DNA of 64,000 nt from Haloarcula marismortui ATCC 43049 (lineage in GTDB: Archaea > Halobacteriota > Halobacteria > Halobacteriales > Haloarculaceae), in contig NC_006396.1 of assembly GCF_000011085.1 (NCBI RefSeq), forward strand, positions 124,001-188,000, in the 5' to 3' direction. Each line of letters starts with the position of its first letter. Within the stretch, counting starts at the first letter, position 1. A program made the translations under genes and the position numbers. Shown here one piece after another: positions 8,230 through 15,490 of the stretch. The notes under the pieces were generated by a model. It saw nothing but the letters and a program-made list of their open reading frames with translations. It ran no database searches and was not told the DNA's origin.

Positions 8230-8316
8230 CTGAAAGGGGGCCGTAAGCGTGGTGTTGCAGTCTACTGCAGCCTCTGGGTATTGCTGGAGCGGCCGTTCAC
8301 ATCCCTCTCCGTCTCC

Positions 8317-8484
8317 CTATTGGGTAGTTACCATTGTACTGACCATGTAGCCTCCGAGAACCGCAACTGGCCGGTTCTGTTCTACAGTCAGTGTTGACTG
8401 TGCTGTGAGTTGTACGCTGCCGGCCTGGGTGTAATTCAGGGGGAAAATAACATTACTGACAACTGAGAATTGTGTATTAGCCAA
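8317..8484 (-). other. Weak open frame without ATG/GTG start in the gap between the two zinc-ribbon genes
   Basis: Reading leftwards from a possible TTG at 8484 there are 55 codons up to TAG 8317 with Thr/Val-rich, beta-like content (for example SVQLTAQSTLTVEQ). No ATG or GTG start, SD or TATA box supports it. It may be a remnant of a longer surface-protein gene or chance. Apart from this, the 8230-8498 gap shows no feature. Confidence 0.15.
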
Positions 8485-8498
8485 GAGGAAACCAGACG

Positions 8499-8654
8499 AT
8501 GTCCAACTCCAAAATACCAGGACAGTGTCCGAAATGCGGCTCAGTGAACGTCAACGTCACCAAGGTGGCGCCGTTGAACCACGACCGCGGTGAGAGATGG
8601 GCGACCCGCGTGGAATGCGACGAGTGTCCGGACTACGTCGAATGGATGGATTAA
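8499..8654 (+). CDS. Zinc-ribbon microprotein B, 51 residues
   Basis: ATG 8499 to TAA 8654, with a GAGG element at 8485-8488. Cys pairs CPKC (residues 10-13) and CDEC (40-43) give the same ribbon as microprotein A at 8074, and the residues between (N-H-D-R-G-E-R-W) match A's F-H-E-R-G-D-E-W. The tail is DYVEWMD. The two genes are 269 bp apart on the same strand and look like a local duplication that has since diverged. Its stop is 6 bp from the convergent end of the iron-lipoprotein gene. Function unknown; metal, nucleic-acid or protein binding are all possible. Confidence 0.7.
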   Translation: MSNSKIPGQCPKCGSVNVNVTKVAPLNHDRGERWATRVECDECPDYVEWMD

Positions 8655-8660
8655 TCGCGG

Positions 8661-9719
8661 TTAGCCGCTGGCAAACGAGAACGAAGGCGCCGTCAGGAAC
8701 GCTGTCTCGTATCCCTCGTGACGAGACACCTGTGGCGGGGCGACGACGTCGACACTGACGGACGGCGCTTGCGCTGCTGTCTCGACGATTGCGCCGTAGT
8801 GATATCCGAGTTCGGGGTGGACCGCGGCGGTCAGCGCGTCTTCAAACAGCGTCTCGCTGTCGGCCTCTACGGTTCCGTCGAGGGACATCATCGGGAGGGG
8901 AACGCGGTTGTACGGTGTCCGAGCCGAGACGGCGAGGTACGACTCACCGTCGGCAAGGAACGCCGCGTCCTGCAGCCACGTAACGGCGTAGACGCCGTCA
9001 CTCCCTTTGTCCGTCCCGAGGACCGTTCCGGGCAGGGCCGACACTTCGGGGACCTGCGAGGTTGGCACCATATCCATGTTCATCAGGTCGACCGCCGCGC
9101 GTTCGCCCTGTGAGTCCGGGAACTCCTCAAAGGAGAGCTGGTCGCGCGTGTTCTGGGCGAAGTCGAATTCGACCGTCGCCTCGCCGGCCTCGTTGAATCG
9201 GCCTTCGAGGGCACCCAGCCGGCGCTCGCCCATCCCGTTGACGCGGACCGAGAGCTGATAGACGCCGTCGCCACCGAGTGTGTAGTTGTCGCCGTAGTGA
9301 AACCCCATGTTCTGGGAGATCATCGGCCACGGGGACTTGTCGGCGACTGTCTCGCCGTCGCGCTCGATTGTGATTGAGAGGCCGGCGGACACTGGGAGTA
9401 CCATTTCCGTTTCGGGGTCCCAGATAGTCGCCATCAGGTGGACGCTGTCCTCGCTCCGGATGTCGACCTTTTCGGCTGTCGTCCCGGTTACTGTCCAGAA
9501 CCGGTGGGGAAAGGAGTAGCTCAGTCCGACCATGTACTCGCCCGCCTGCGCTATGCCGGCCATCCCCATCCCCTCTGCGTGGGTTGGGCGGTACGTGGCG
9601 TCAGGGCGGTTCTCGACCAGCGGTGGAGCGCGTGTCGACTGGGAACTCAGCGAGCCACACCCCGCCAGGACCGTCGTGCCGGCGAGGCCGGCACTGGCGA
9701 GGAACTGTCGTCGATTCAT
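8661..9719 (-). CDS. Tat-exported lipoprotein, Fe2+-transport-protein-like (DUF7350-like)
   Basis: A 352-residue protein. It starts MNRRQFLASAG, a Tat motif, with lipobox LAGC (Cys21). The N-terminal domain after the linker resembles the P19/Tp34 Fe2+-transport fold: it is Met- and His-rich (HAEGMGMAGIAQAGEYMVGLSYSF is broken here only for length; see residues about 47-70), with later HYGDNYTLGG and HYGAIVE segments. In bacteria these proteins bind copper and iron and work with Ftr1-type or Efe systems. It is the last gene of a minus-strand run with a DyP-like protein and an HTH regulator, which supports an iron role. The start at 9719 is preferred over 9740 because it begins the Tat signal. 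Confidence 0.7.
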   Translation of the reverse strand: MNRRQFLASAGLAGTTVLAGCGSLSSQSTRAPPLVENRPDATYRPTHAEGMGMAGIAQAGEYMVGLSYSFPHRFWTVTGTTAEKVDIRSEDSVHLMATIWDPETEMVLPVSAGLSITIERDGETVADKSPWPMISQNMGFHYGDNYTLGGDGVYQLSVRVNGMGERRLGALEGRFNEAGEATVEFDFAQNTRDQLSFEEFPDSQGERAAVDLMNMDMVPTSQVPEVSALPGTVLGTDKGSDGVYAVTWLQDAAFLADGESYLAVSARTPYNRVPLPMMSLDGTVEADSETLFEDALTAAVHPELGYHYGAIVETAAQAPSVSVDVVAPPQVSRHEGYETAFLTAPSFSFASG

Positions 9720-9798
9720 AGACCGTCTTTGGGTCCTCATCTGAAAGACCGTTCTGGTACGGCGGCCGAAAGCAGGACTGCGTGGCTCCGCCTACCGC

Positions 9799-11162
9799 TC
9801 ACGTGTCCGGGTTCGCTCGGGGCAGGGAACGCAGCGAGCGTGGCGGAAGCAGGTAGTTCCCGCGTCGCGTGACCGTCATATACTGGAGGATACCGTTGTT
9901 CACTCGCTGCCCGACAGCGGAGTCGTTCGCGACATCGGTGCCGTTCATCGCCTGTTTTGTCGCGACGAAGTCGGCAATAGAACGCTGTAGCGAGAGGAAG
10001 TGCAATCCCGCTTCACCGCCGTCGGTCGAACTAAAGTCCCGGCGGAGGAGCGTCGGTGTTCCGTCTTCTCTGACGCGGGACATCTTCTGTGCGTGGCCGA
10101 CAACGCCCTCTCGCCGGCCGCTGTCGACCACGTCTTGTGGGCACTCACCGGCACCGTTGTCAGTGCCGAGGTTCTCGCCGACGCCTTCGACCTTGTCCTC
10201 GGCGGCGTGGGCCGGACAGAACATCTTCGAGACGCGCTGGTCTCGGGAGTCCTGTTCGTACCACTGCTGGAGTTGCAGCCGGATTTTCGAGAGGTGCTGG
10301 GTCGCGCCGCCGGCGAACGGCCCCGAATCGACCGTTACCCGGTCCTCGGAAGCCTGGTTCTCCTTGAACCCGGATTTGAATCCCATGAACAGCGGGGCCT
10401 CCTCGGGGACCGGTTCGGAGTCCGGAACCCCGTCGACGTCTTGATTCTCGGCGGGCAGACCGGCGCCGACGAATCCCGTCACAGCGGGGCCTCCTCGGGG
10501 ACCGGTTCGGAGTCCGGAACCCCGTCGACGTCTTGATTCTCGGCGGGCAGACCGGCGCCGACGAATCCCGTCCGGCGCTCCGCCTCGCGCAGGACACCCT
10601 CGAAGGTAGCGCTCATCTCGTGGTCGTTCACCGTGTCTCGGTTGCCTTTCAGCGCTTCCTCGGCGGCGATAACGGCCCGCTCGTCATCGCTCGCGAGGTG
10701 TAGCAGTGCGTCTGGTGTGTCGAGTTCTGGGTCCTCGAAGGGGGCAAGCGCCATTGGTTCGGGCAGGTCGACACCGGCTACGTCGGCCTCAAAGCGGTCG
10801 AAGTAGGCCGGACTGTATGCGAGCGTGAACAGCAGTCCCTCGTTGCTCCACTCGTAGGCCCGTTCGAGGTCTCGAAGCGCCGCTTCGACCTGCTCGCGGT
10901 CGGCATCGGTCGGCGGTCCGTCGCTGGCGTAGTCAAGCAATAGGAGGACGTGGTGTCGCGACAGTCGGTTGTTCCCCGCGTCGTCCGTCGCCAGCGACGC
11001 GTCCCAGGCGTGCTGACGCGCCGGGAGAGACGAGGGGTCGTCGGTTCCCTTGGGTACAGTTCCCGACCCGCGGTCGAGACAGGCAGCCAGCGCCGCGGTG
11101 CCGCCGATGGCCACGGCGCTCTTGGCGAACTCGCGTCGGGAAATCCCACGTTCAGTCATCAT
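9799..11162 (-). pseudogene. DyP-type peroxidase-like Tat lipoprotein, split by a 92-bp tandem duplication
   Basis: The 5' half (11162 to TGA 10479) encodes a Tat signal (SRREFAKS), a lipobox-like AAC and the N-terminal DyP-like half. The 3' half continues from GTG 10482 to 9799 in another frame and carries GVVGHAQKMSRVREDG with the likely haem-ligand His, then LLRRDF and GLHFLSLQ, typical of DyP C-termini. Removing one copy of the 92-bp repeat restores a single 423-residue frame. The usual GXXDG motif reads GFKSG, so the catalytic Asp is replaced. The stop and the downstream GTG overlap as GTGA, so two polypeptides by coupled translation are possible. The neighbourhood (iron lipoprotein, HTH regulator) recalls EfeB-type iron handling. 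A haloarchaeal DUF7405-type annotation is likely. Confidence 0.75.
10389..10572. repeat. Perfect 92-bp tandem direct duplication
   Basis: Positions 10389-10480 and 10481-10572 are identical over all 92 bases and directly adjacent; the flanking bases differ. As 92 is not a multiple of three, the duplication shifts the frame of the DyP-like gene. The lack of any mismatch points to a very recent event, or to an assembly or cloning artefact. Confidence 0.97.
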
Positions 11163-11236
11163 CGACGCTATGGGCTGCCCGTGCAATTGGATTGTGGTAC
11201 AGGACTCGAAAGCACCCGCTGCCCACGGAAACCGGG

Positions 11237-11740
11237 CTACTCGCTCTCGAACAGCCGGTCGAGTAGCCGGGTGAAGCGGCCCGACAGGCGGCTGGATACC
11301 GTGGGCTCAACTGCCGCGAGCAGTTCGACCGTCAGGTCCGGCCGGCAGAGCGCCAGCGTCACCCGGCCACTGTCTCGGCGCTTTTCCACGATGTCGTATT
11401 CGACCAGACCGCGCAGGTGGTGTTCGAGCGTACTCCGGGCGATATCAAGGTGGTCGGCTACCTCGTCGGGGCGAGCGGTTTCGCGCTCTATGAGCGTAAG
11501 GAGAATGTCTCTCGCCGTCTCGCGACGGAGGAAGGCGATTGCGTGGCGCTCCCATGAGTCAAATGACGACGTGTAGTAATGCGTGCGCCCGTTGACCGAC
11601 TCGCTGTGAACGCGGTCAAGCCGGGACAGGTGGTACTGGACCTGTCCCGTTGCGAGGTCCAGCGCCCGTGTTAATTCTCGGAAGTGGACGCCCGGATTCG
11701 ACTCGATATGCCGGTAAATCCGAACTCTGGTGTCGCTCAT
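11237..11740 (-). CDS. Transcription regulator with two winged-helix domains
   Basis: A 167-residue protein with two HTH modules: residues about 5-60 (RIYRHIESNPGVHFRELTRA, then a recognition segment TGQVQYHLSRLD) and about 80-140 (ILLTLIERETARPDEVADHL, then ARSTLEHHLRGL). This arrangement is common in haloarchaeal ArsR/MarR-like regulators. Its ATG overlaps the stop of the upstream membrane-protein gene by four bases (ATGA), so the two are translated together. It lies 74 bp before the DyP-like gene and probably controls this cluster, or responds with its membrane partner; that is inference. Confidence 0.8.
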   Translation of the reverse strand: MSDTRVRIYRHIESNPGVHFRELTRALDLATGQVQYHLSRLDRVHSESVNGRTHYYTSSFDSWERHAIAFLRRETARDILLTLIERETARPDEVADHLDIARSTLEHHLRGLVEYDIVEKRRDSGRVTLALCRPDLTVELLAAVEPTVSSRLSGRFTRLLDRLFESE

Positions 11741-12072
11741 AGTCCCTCCTCATCGAGGCGTTTCTCGACTGTCCGGGCGTAGTACACTGCGCCGAGGACG
11801 AGCACGACAAAGACGGTATCGAGCGCGTGTTCGAGGAGATGGTGGGTCGGTGCTGAAACCACTGAAAACCCAGATAGCAGCGCAATGAGTGGCCGGACGA
11901 ACAGCGCGGTGAGTGCGAGCGCAATCAGCAGATATGCACGCGTCCCGCGCTGTCGGTACGCGGCCAGGGCGAGCCCGCACAGGACTGCACCGGCCACGGC
12001 AGAGAGGACAACGACGGCGACGATGTCCCAGCTCTCGGCACCGGAATGCCCTCCAATACTGAGCAGGTTCAT
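11737..12072 (-). CDS. Three-TM membrane protein coupled to the HTH regulator
   Basis: A 111-residue protein starting at ATG 12072; the longer upstream extension lacks protein-like character. Hydrophobic helices occur at about residues 17-39, 46-68 and 82-100, followed by a charged tail (TVEKRLDEEGL). Small membrane protein plus HTH pairs with an ATGA overlap are common in haloarchaea (DUF7471-like), where the membrane protein may sense a signal or anchor the regulator. No ligand-binding residues are recognisable. It heads the minus-strand run that ends with the iron lipoprotein. Confidence 0.65.
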   Translation of the reverse strand: MNLLSIGGHSGAESWDIVAVVVLSAVAGAVLCGLALAAYRQRGTRAYLLIALALTALFVRPLIALLSGFSVVSAPTHHLLEHALDTVFVVLVLGAVYYARTVEKRLDEEGL

Positions 12073-12123
12073 CAGGCCGTCACTTCGCAACCACGGTGCC
12101 TCAGTCGTTCGGTTTTGCGCGAC

Positions 12124-12131
12124 TTTTTTAT
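12124..12131 (+). promoter_or_regulatory. TATA box of the 12154 gene
   Basis: TTTTTTAT lies 23-30 nt before ATG 12154, the usual distance for a leaderless haloarchaeal transcript. It supports the short start over the in-frame codon at 12046. Confidence 0.55.
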
Positions 12132-12153
12132 CGGACCGCTGAGACGTGGCGGT

Positions 12154-12876
12154 ATGGACTGCATCGGCTTCATCTGCGAGCCTGAACACCTGGTGTTTGG
12201 TGCCGTCGCAGAGCGGCTCTCCGCTCGGGGGTTTGACATCCAGTTTCTCCGCCCCGGAAACCCGGTGGCCAAAGCCGATATCGACGACCTATCTGCACTC
12301 GTCAATACAACGCTCGGGCCGGAGTCATTCAGCGCCCTTCGGTACGCCGACAGCGTTGGCGTTGAGACGTGGAACGGGTTCCTGCCGACGACGGCGCTTG
12401 CCTGCCGACTCGTCGCCCTGCACGGACTGGAGCAGGTCGGCTGTCAGGTGCCGACCGTCTGGTTCGAGAAGCCCGACTGCGATTACATCCCCCGCACTCG
12501 CTACTCTTGGGACGGTGTGCCGGTAAACAGTGACGAGGGTGATTTCTACCAGGCCTGTGTTCAGGAGGAGCCGGTGGAGTACAAGTACTTCGCCGTCAAC
12601 GACGGCCGCGAAACCCATCTGCGAGCGATTCAGGTCCGGTCGGAAGTGTCCGGGCTGGACCGTATCATCAGCGAGGAGACCGTCGAGGTGACGCTTGCGG
12701 CCCGCGTCCGGGAGTTGCTAGACCGCTTCGGCGCGCGGGCACTCTGCGTCGAGTTTGTCGAAAGCGAATCGGAGTTCTACGCACAGGGTGTCGACCCCGT
12801 GCCGGGATTCGCTGGGACAGGGATGGAACGCCGCGTCGCCGACTCCATCGCCTCCCTGACGACAATCGGTGCCTGA
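12154..12876 (+). CDS. ATP-grasp-like protein, degenerate, function unknown
   Basis: A 240-residue protein whose start is fixed by the TATA box 23-30 nt upstream. The order of elements recalls RimK/ATP-grasp proteins: an N-terminal Rossmann-like start (MDCIGFICEP, then FDIQFLRPG), a middle segment with GCQVPTVWFEKPD, strands VEYKYFAVNDG and ETHLRAIQVRSEVSG like the ATP-grasp lid and core, and ARALCVEFVESESEFYAQGVDPVPGF, which resembles the metal-binding strand with E and D plus the final N/D loop. The basic ATP-binding residues are poorly conserved, so it may be inactive or use another ligand. I rate the superfamily call as moderate. Confidence 0.5.
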   Translation: MDCIGFICEPEHLVFGAVAERLSARGFDIQFLRPGNPVAKADIDDLSALVNTTLGPESFSALRYADSVGVETWNGFLPTTALACRLVALHGLEQVGCQVPTVWFEKPDCDYIPRTRYSWDGVPVNSDEGDFYQACVQEEPVEYKYFAVNDGRETHLRAIQVRSEVSGLDRIISEETVEVTLAARVRELLDRFGARALCVEFVESESEFYAQGVDPVPGFAGTGMERRVADSIASLTTIGA

Positions 12877-12970
12877 GTCGGCGTCGTCAGGGACGCTCGA
12901 TAGTTCTGCATCTGGTACCAAGGCACAAGATTATACAGGCGTACCGACGTGGTGGTGACCGGAGCTTCAC

Positions 12971-13756
12971 ATGAGCACGTTCGTTCATCTCATCGCGGAT
13001 TACGGCCCGGCCGACCCGGCCTTCTCAGAAGTCGTCCATCGTCTCACTGCCGCTGACCCGACGATGACCGTTCAGTCGACCGAAGTCAAGCCATTCTCGA
13101 CGGTCGCCACTGGATTCTGGATCGCGCAACTCGGTGTCCACAATCCGACGTTCGACGACCTGCTGATTTACTCGAACACGGCACCACGAACGACAGAGTC
13201 GACGCCAGAGCGAGCCGACACCGGCGGGGCGCTCTGTTATCTCGAACTGGACAACGGCGTCCCCGTCGTCGCCGTCGATGCCGGCTACAACCTCTCGTTT
13301 ATTGCCGACCACGCCGCGACCTTCCGTGAGATCGAACTGCCGGCGGACACCGGTCAGTTCCGCTCGCGGGACGTGTTCCCGCGCCGCGTCGCCGAAATCG
13401 CAAACGGGAATCACTCATCTCTCGGGGCGGAGCGGTCACTCGACGACGTGCCGGCCCCGCCCGAGTCCGTGGTCTGTCACGTCGACGGCTACGGGAACGT
13501 CAAGACCTCGATCCGCCACTCAGCGTTCACACCGGAGAGCGACACAGTCACTGTCGAACTCAACGGCGAGTCCTGTGAGGCCGTCGTCAGGGACGCTGTG
13601 TCGAACGTTCCGGAAGGGTCCCTCGCTATCGTCCCGGGGTCAGCAGGCGGGGACGACCCGTATCAGGAACTGTTCCTTCGCGGCGGGTCCGCGGCGTCAA
13701 CTTTCGGCACTCCTGGGCCCGGAGATGCCCTCTCCATTCGGGCTGAACAGGCCTGA
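12971..13756 (+). CDS. DUF62-family (SAM hydroxide adenosyltransferase / fluorinase-like) protein, divergent
   Basis: A 261-residue protein. The N-terminal FVHLIADYGPADPAF matches the start of the DUF62 fold (hydrophobic-x-D-(F/Y)-G-x-x-D), and the C-terminal barrel has the VDGYGNVKTS strand and a final VPEGSLAIVPGSAG region. The signature loop VVDPGVG is absent (IYSNTAPR instead), and the usual F-H-G-R-D motif reads FRSRD, so two of the Asp-Arg-His residues assigned to water activation appear changed. SAM hydrolysis to adenosine and methionine is therefore doubtful here. It lies 94 bp after the ATP-grasp-like gene on the same strand. Confidence 0.75.
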   Translation: MSTFVHLIADYGPADPAFSEVVHRLTAADPTMTVQSTEVKPFSTVATGFWIAQLGVHNPTFDDLLIYSNTAPRTTESTPERADTGGALCYLELDNGVPVVAVDAGYNLSFIADHAATFREIELPADTGQFRSRDVFPRRVAEIANGNHSSLGAERSLDDVPAPPESVVCHVDGYGNVKTSIRHSAFTPESDTVTVELNGESCEAVVRDAVSNVPEGSLAIVPGSAGGDDPYQELFLRGGSAASTFGTPGPGDALSIRAEQA

Positions 13757-13847
13757 TACCGGCCCCGATACAACGGTCCTCGCGGCGCGGAGTGGGGCAT
13801 CGAACTGGGTCGGTCGGCGTGCCAGCGGCTCACCACCCTTCGGGGAG

Positions 13848-13855
13848 TTTATTAG
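13848..13855 (+). promoter_or_regulatory. TATA box of proS
   Basis: TTTATTAG is placed 24-31 nt before ATG 13879, indicating a leaderless transcript and supporting that start. Confidence 0.6.
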
Positions 13856-13878
13856 CGCCGTGGGCCACGACACACCTA

Positions 13879-15333
13879 ATGAGTGGCGAGCAGGAACTCG
13901 GCATCACCGAGAGCAAGGAGCATTCACCCGGCGAGTGGTACGCCGAGGTCGTCCAGAAGGCCGGCCTCGCGGACTACGCCCCTATGGGCGGGTTCATCGT
14001 TACGCGCCCACGCGGCTACGCTATCTGGGAGCGTATCCAGAACAACCTCGACGGCTGGTTCAAGGACACTGGCGTGCAGAACGCCTACTTCCCACTGTTT
14101 ATCCCCGAGAGCTATCTTGAGAAAGAGAAAGACGTTGTCGAAGGGTTCGACCCCGAGGTGGCGTGGGTAACCCACGGCGGCCACAATGAACTCGAAGAGC
14201 GTCTCGCGGTTCGGCCTACCAGCGAGTCCATCATCGCGCCGTTCATGGCACAGTGGACTCGATCGCACCGGGACCTCCCGATGCGACTGAACCAGTGGTG
14301 TTCGGTCGTCCGGTGGGAAGCAACGGAGACGAAGCCGTTCTTCCGCACCAAGGAGTTCCTCTGGCAGGAGGGTCACACCGCCCACGCCGACGAGGACGGC
14401 GCGTGGGAGGAGACGATGACTCGTCTGGACCAGTACGCTCGCCTCTACGAGGAGGTCATGGCGATGCCGCCGCTGAAGGGCCGCAAGCCCCCTCACGATA
14501 AATTCCCCGGCGCGCACACGACGACTACCATCGAGACGTTGATGCCCGACGGCAAGACCGTGCAGGCCGCCACCTCTCACTACCTCGGGACCTCCTTCGG
14601 CGAGGCGTTCGACATCACCTACGCCGACGCCGACGAAGAGGAGAACACGGCCCACACGACCTCGTGGGGACTGTCCTGGCGCGCGATGGGTGCGCTCATC
14701 ATGACCCACTCCGACGACCAGGGGCTCGTCCTTCCACCAGCGCTCGCCCCCGATCAGGTCGTCGTCGTCCCGATCTGGCAGGAGGACAACAAGGACGAGG
14801 TCATTGACTACGCCGCCGACCTCGCCGCCGAACTGGACGAGGCCGACGTCCGGGTCGAACTTGACGACCGCGAACACCGCAATCCCGGATTCAAGTACAA
14901 CGAACACGAACTCCACGGCGTTCCCCTCCGTGTCGAAATCGGCCCCCACGAGGTTGAGGACGGTGAGGCCACGCTGGTCCACCGGCCCGACGGCGAAACC
15001 GAGACGGTCGACCGCGACGGCATCGCCGACACCGTTACCGACCACCTCGACACCGTCCACGCCAAGCTATATGCCAGCGCTGAGGAGACGCTGGAAGGCG
15101 AAATCCGTGAGGCTGAGTCCCGCGAGGAAATCCTCGGCACTATCGGCCAGCACGGCGGCTACGTGAAATGTGGTTGGTGTGGCGACGAGGACTGCGAGGA
15201 GCCGATCAAGGACGCTATCGCGGCCGAAATCGTGATGGTGCCCCTTGACCGCGACGAGGAGCCGATCCACGAGGACTGCGCCATCTGTGGTGAGGACGCC
15301 GAGGAGACGGCTTACTTCGCCAAGAGCTACTGA
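13879..15333 (+). CDS. proS: Prolyl-tRNA synthetase
   Basis: Charges tRNA-Pro with proline in the cytoplasm. It is 484 residues long, the archaeal/eukaryal type without the bacterial editing insert. Class II motifs are visible: motif 1 region GYAIWERIQNNLDGWFKDTG, motif 2 with LNQWCSVVRWE and FFRTKEFLWQEGHTAH, then SWGLSWRAMGALIMTHSDDQGLVLPP for motif 3. The anticodon-binding domain follows, and a C-terminal zinc region CGWCGDEDCEEP plus CAICGED ends in AYFAKSY, as in archaeal ProRS. The start at 13879 is supported by its TATA box. Its last 30 bases and the stretch after the stop are duplicated 131 bp downstream. Confidence 0.97.
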   Translation: MSGEQELGITESKEHSPGEWYAEVVQKAGLADYAPMGGFIVTRPRGYAIWERIQNNLDGWFKDTGVQNAYFPLFIPESYLEKEKDVVEGFDPEVAWVTHGGHNELEERLAVRPTSESIIAPFMAQWTRSHRDLPMRLNQWCSVVRWEATETKPFFRTKEFLWQEGHTAHADEDGAWEETMTRLDQYARLYEEVMAMPPLKGRKPPHDKFPGAHTTTTIETLMPDGKTVQAATSHYLGTSFGEAFDITYADADEEENTAHTTSWGLSWRAMGALIMTHSDDQGLVLPPALAPDQVVVVPIWQEDNKDEVIDYAADLAAELDEADVRVELDDREHRNPGFKYNEHELHGVPLRVEIGPHEVEDGEATLVHRPDGETETVDRDGIADTVTDHLDTVHAKLYASAEETLEGEIREAESREEILGTIGQHGGYVKCGWCGDEDCEEPIKDAIAAEIVMVPLDRDEEPIHEDCAICGEDAEETAYFAKSY

Positions 15334-15484
15334 ACGGGCCCGAGCGGAGCGAGGGACCGAAGTTTTCGCCGACGTTTTGCGACGAGCGGTGCGAGCGTAT
15401 CACGAGCGCACCCGAGGAAGTAAAAGGTCGGAACGAGACGGCCTACTTCGCCAAGAGCTACTGAACGGGCCCGAGCGGAGCGAG
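15304..15484. repeat. 50-bp direct repeat pair copied from the 3' end of proS
   Basis: Positions 15304-15353 and 15435-15484 match at 49 of 50 bases (one T/C change). The repeat holds the last proS codons (ETAYFAKSY plus stop) and about 20 bases past the stop, including GAGCGGAGCGAG. The 81 bases between the copies contain no gene. The second copy is not in any full-length frame. It looks like a tail duplication left by gene or segment rearrangement. Confidence 0.9.
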
Positions 15485-15490
15485 TGGGCA

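Noticed and set aside
9869-10536. Plus-strand frames across the DyP-like gene that also contain the repeat
   Set aside because: They are shadows. The minus-strand product has a Tat signal and DyP motifs, and only that strand is restored by removing one repeat copy.
15304-15484. proS tail repeat considered as an insertion-sequence target duplication
   Set aside because: At 50 bp it is far too long for a target-site duplication, and there is no transposase or terminal inverted repeat between the copies.
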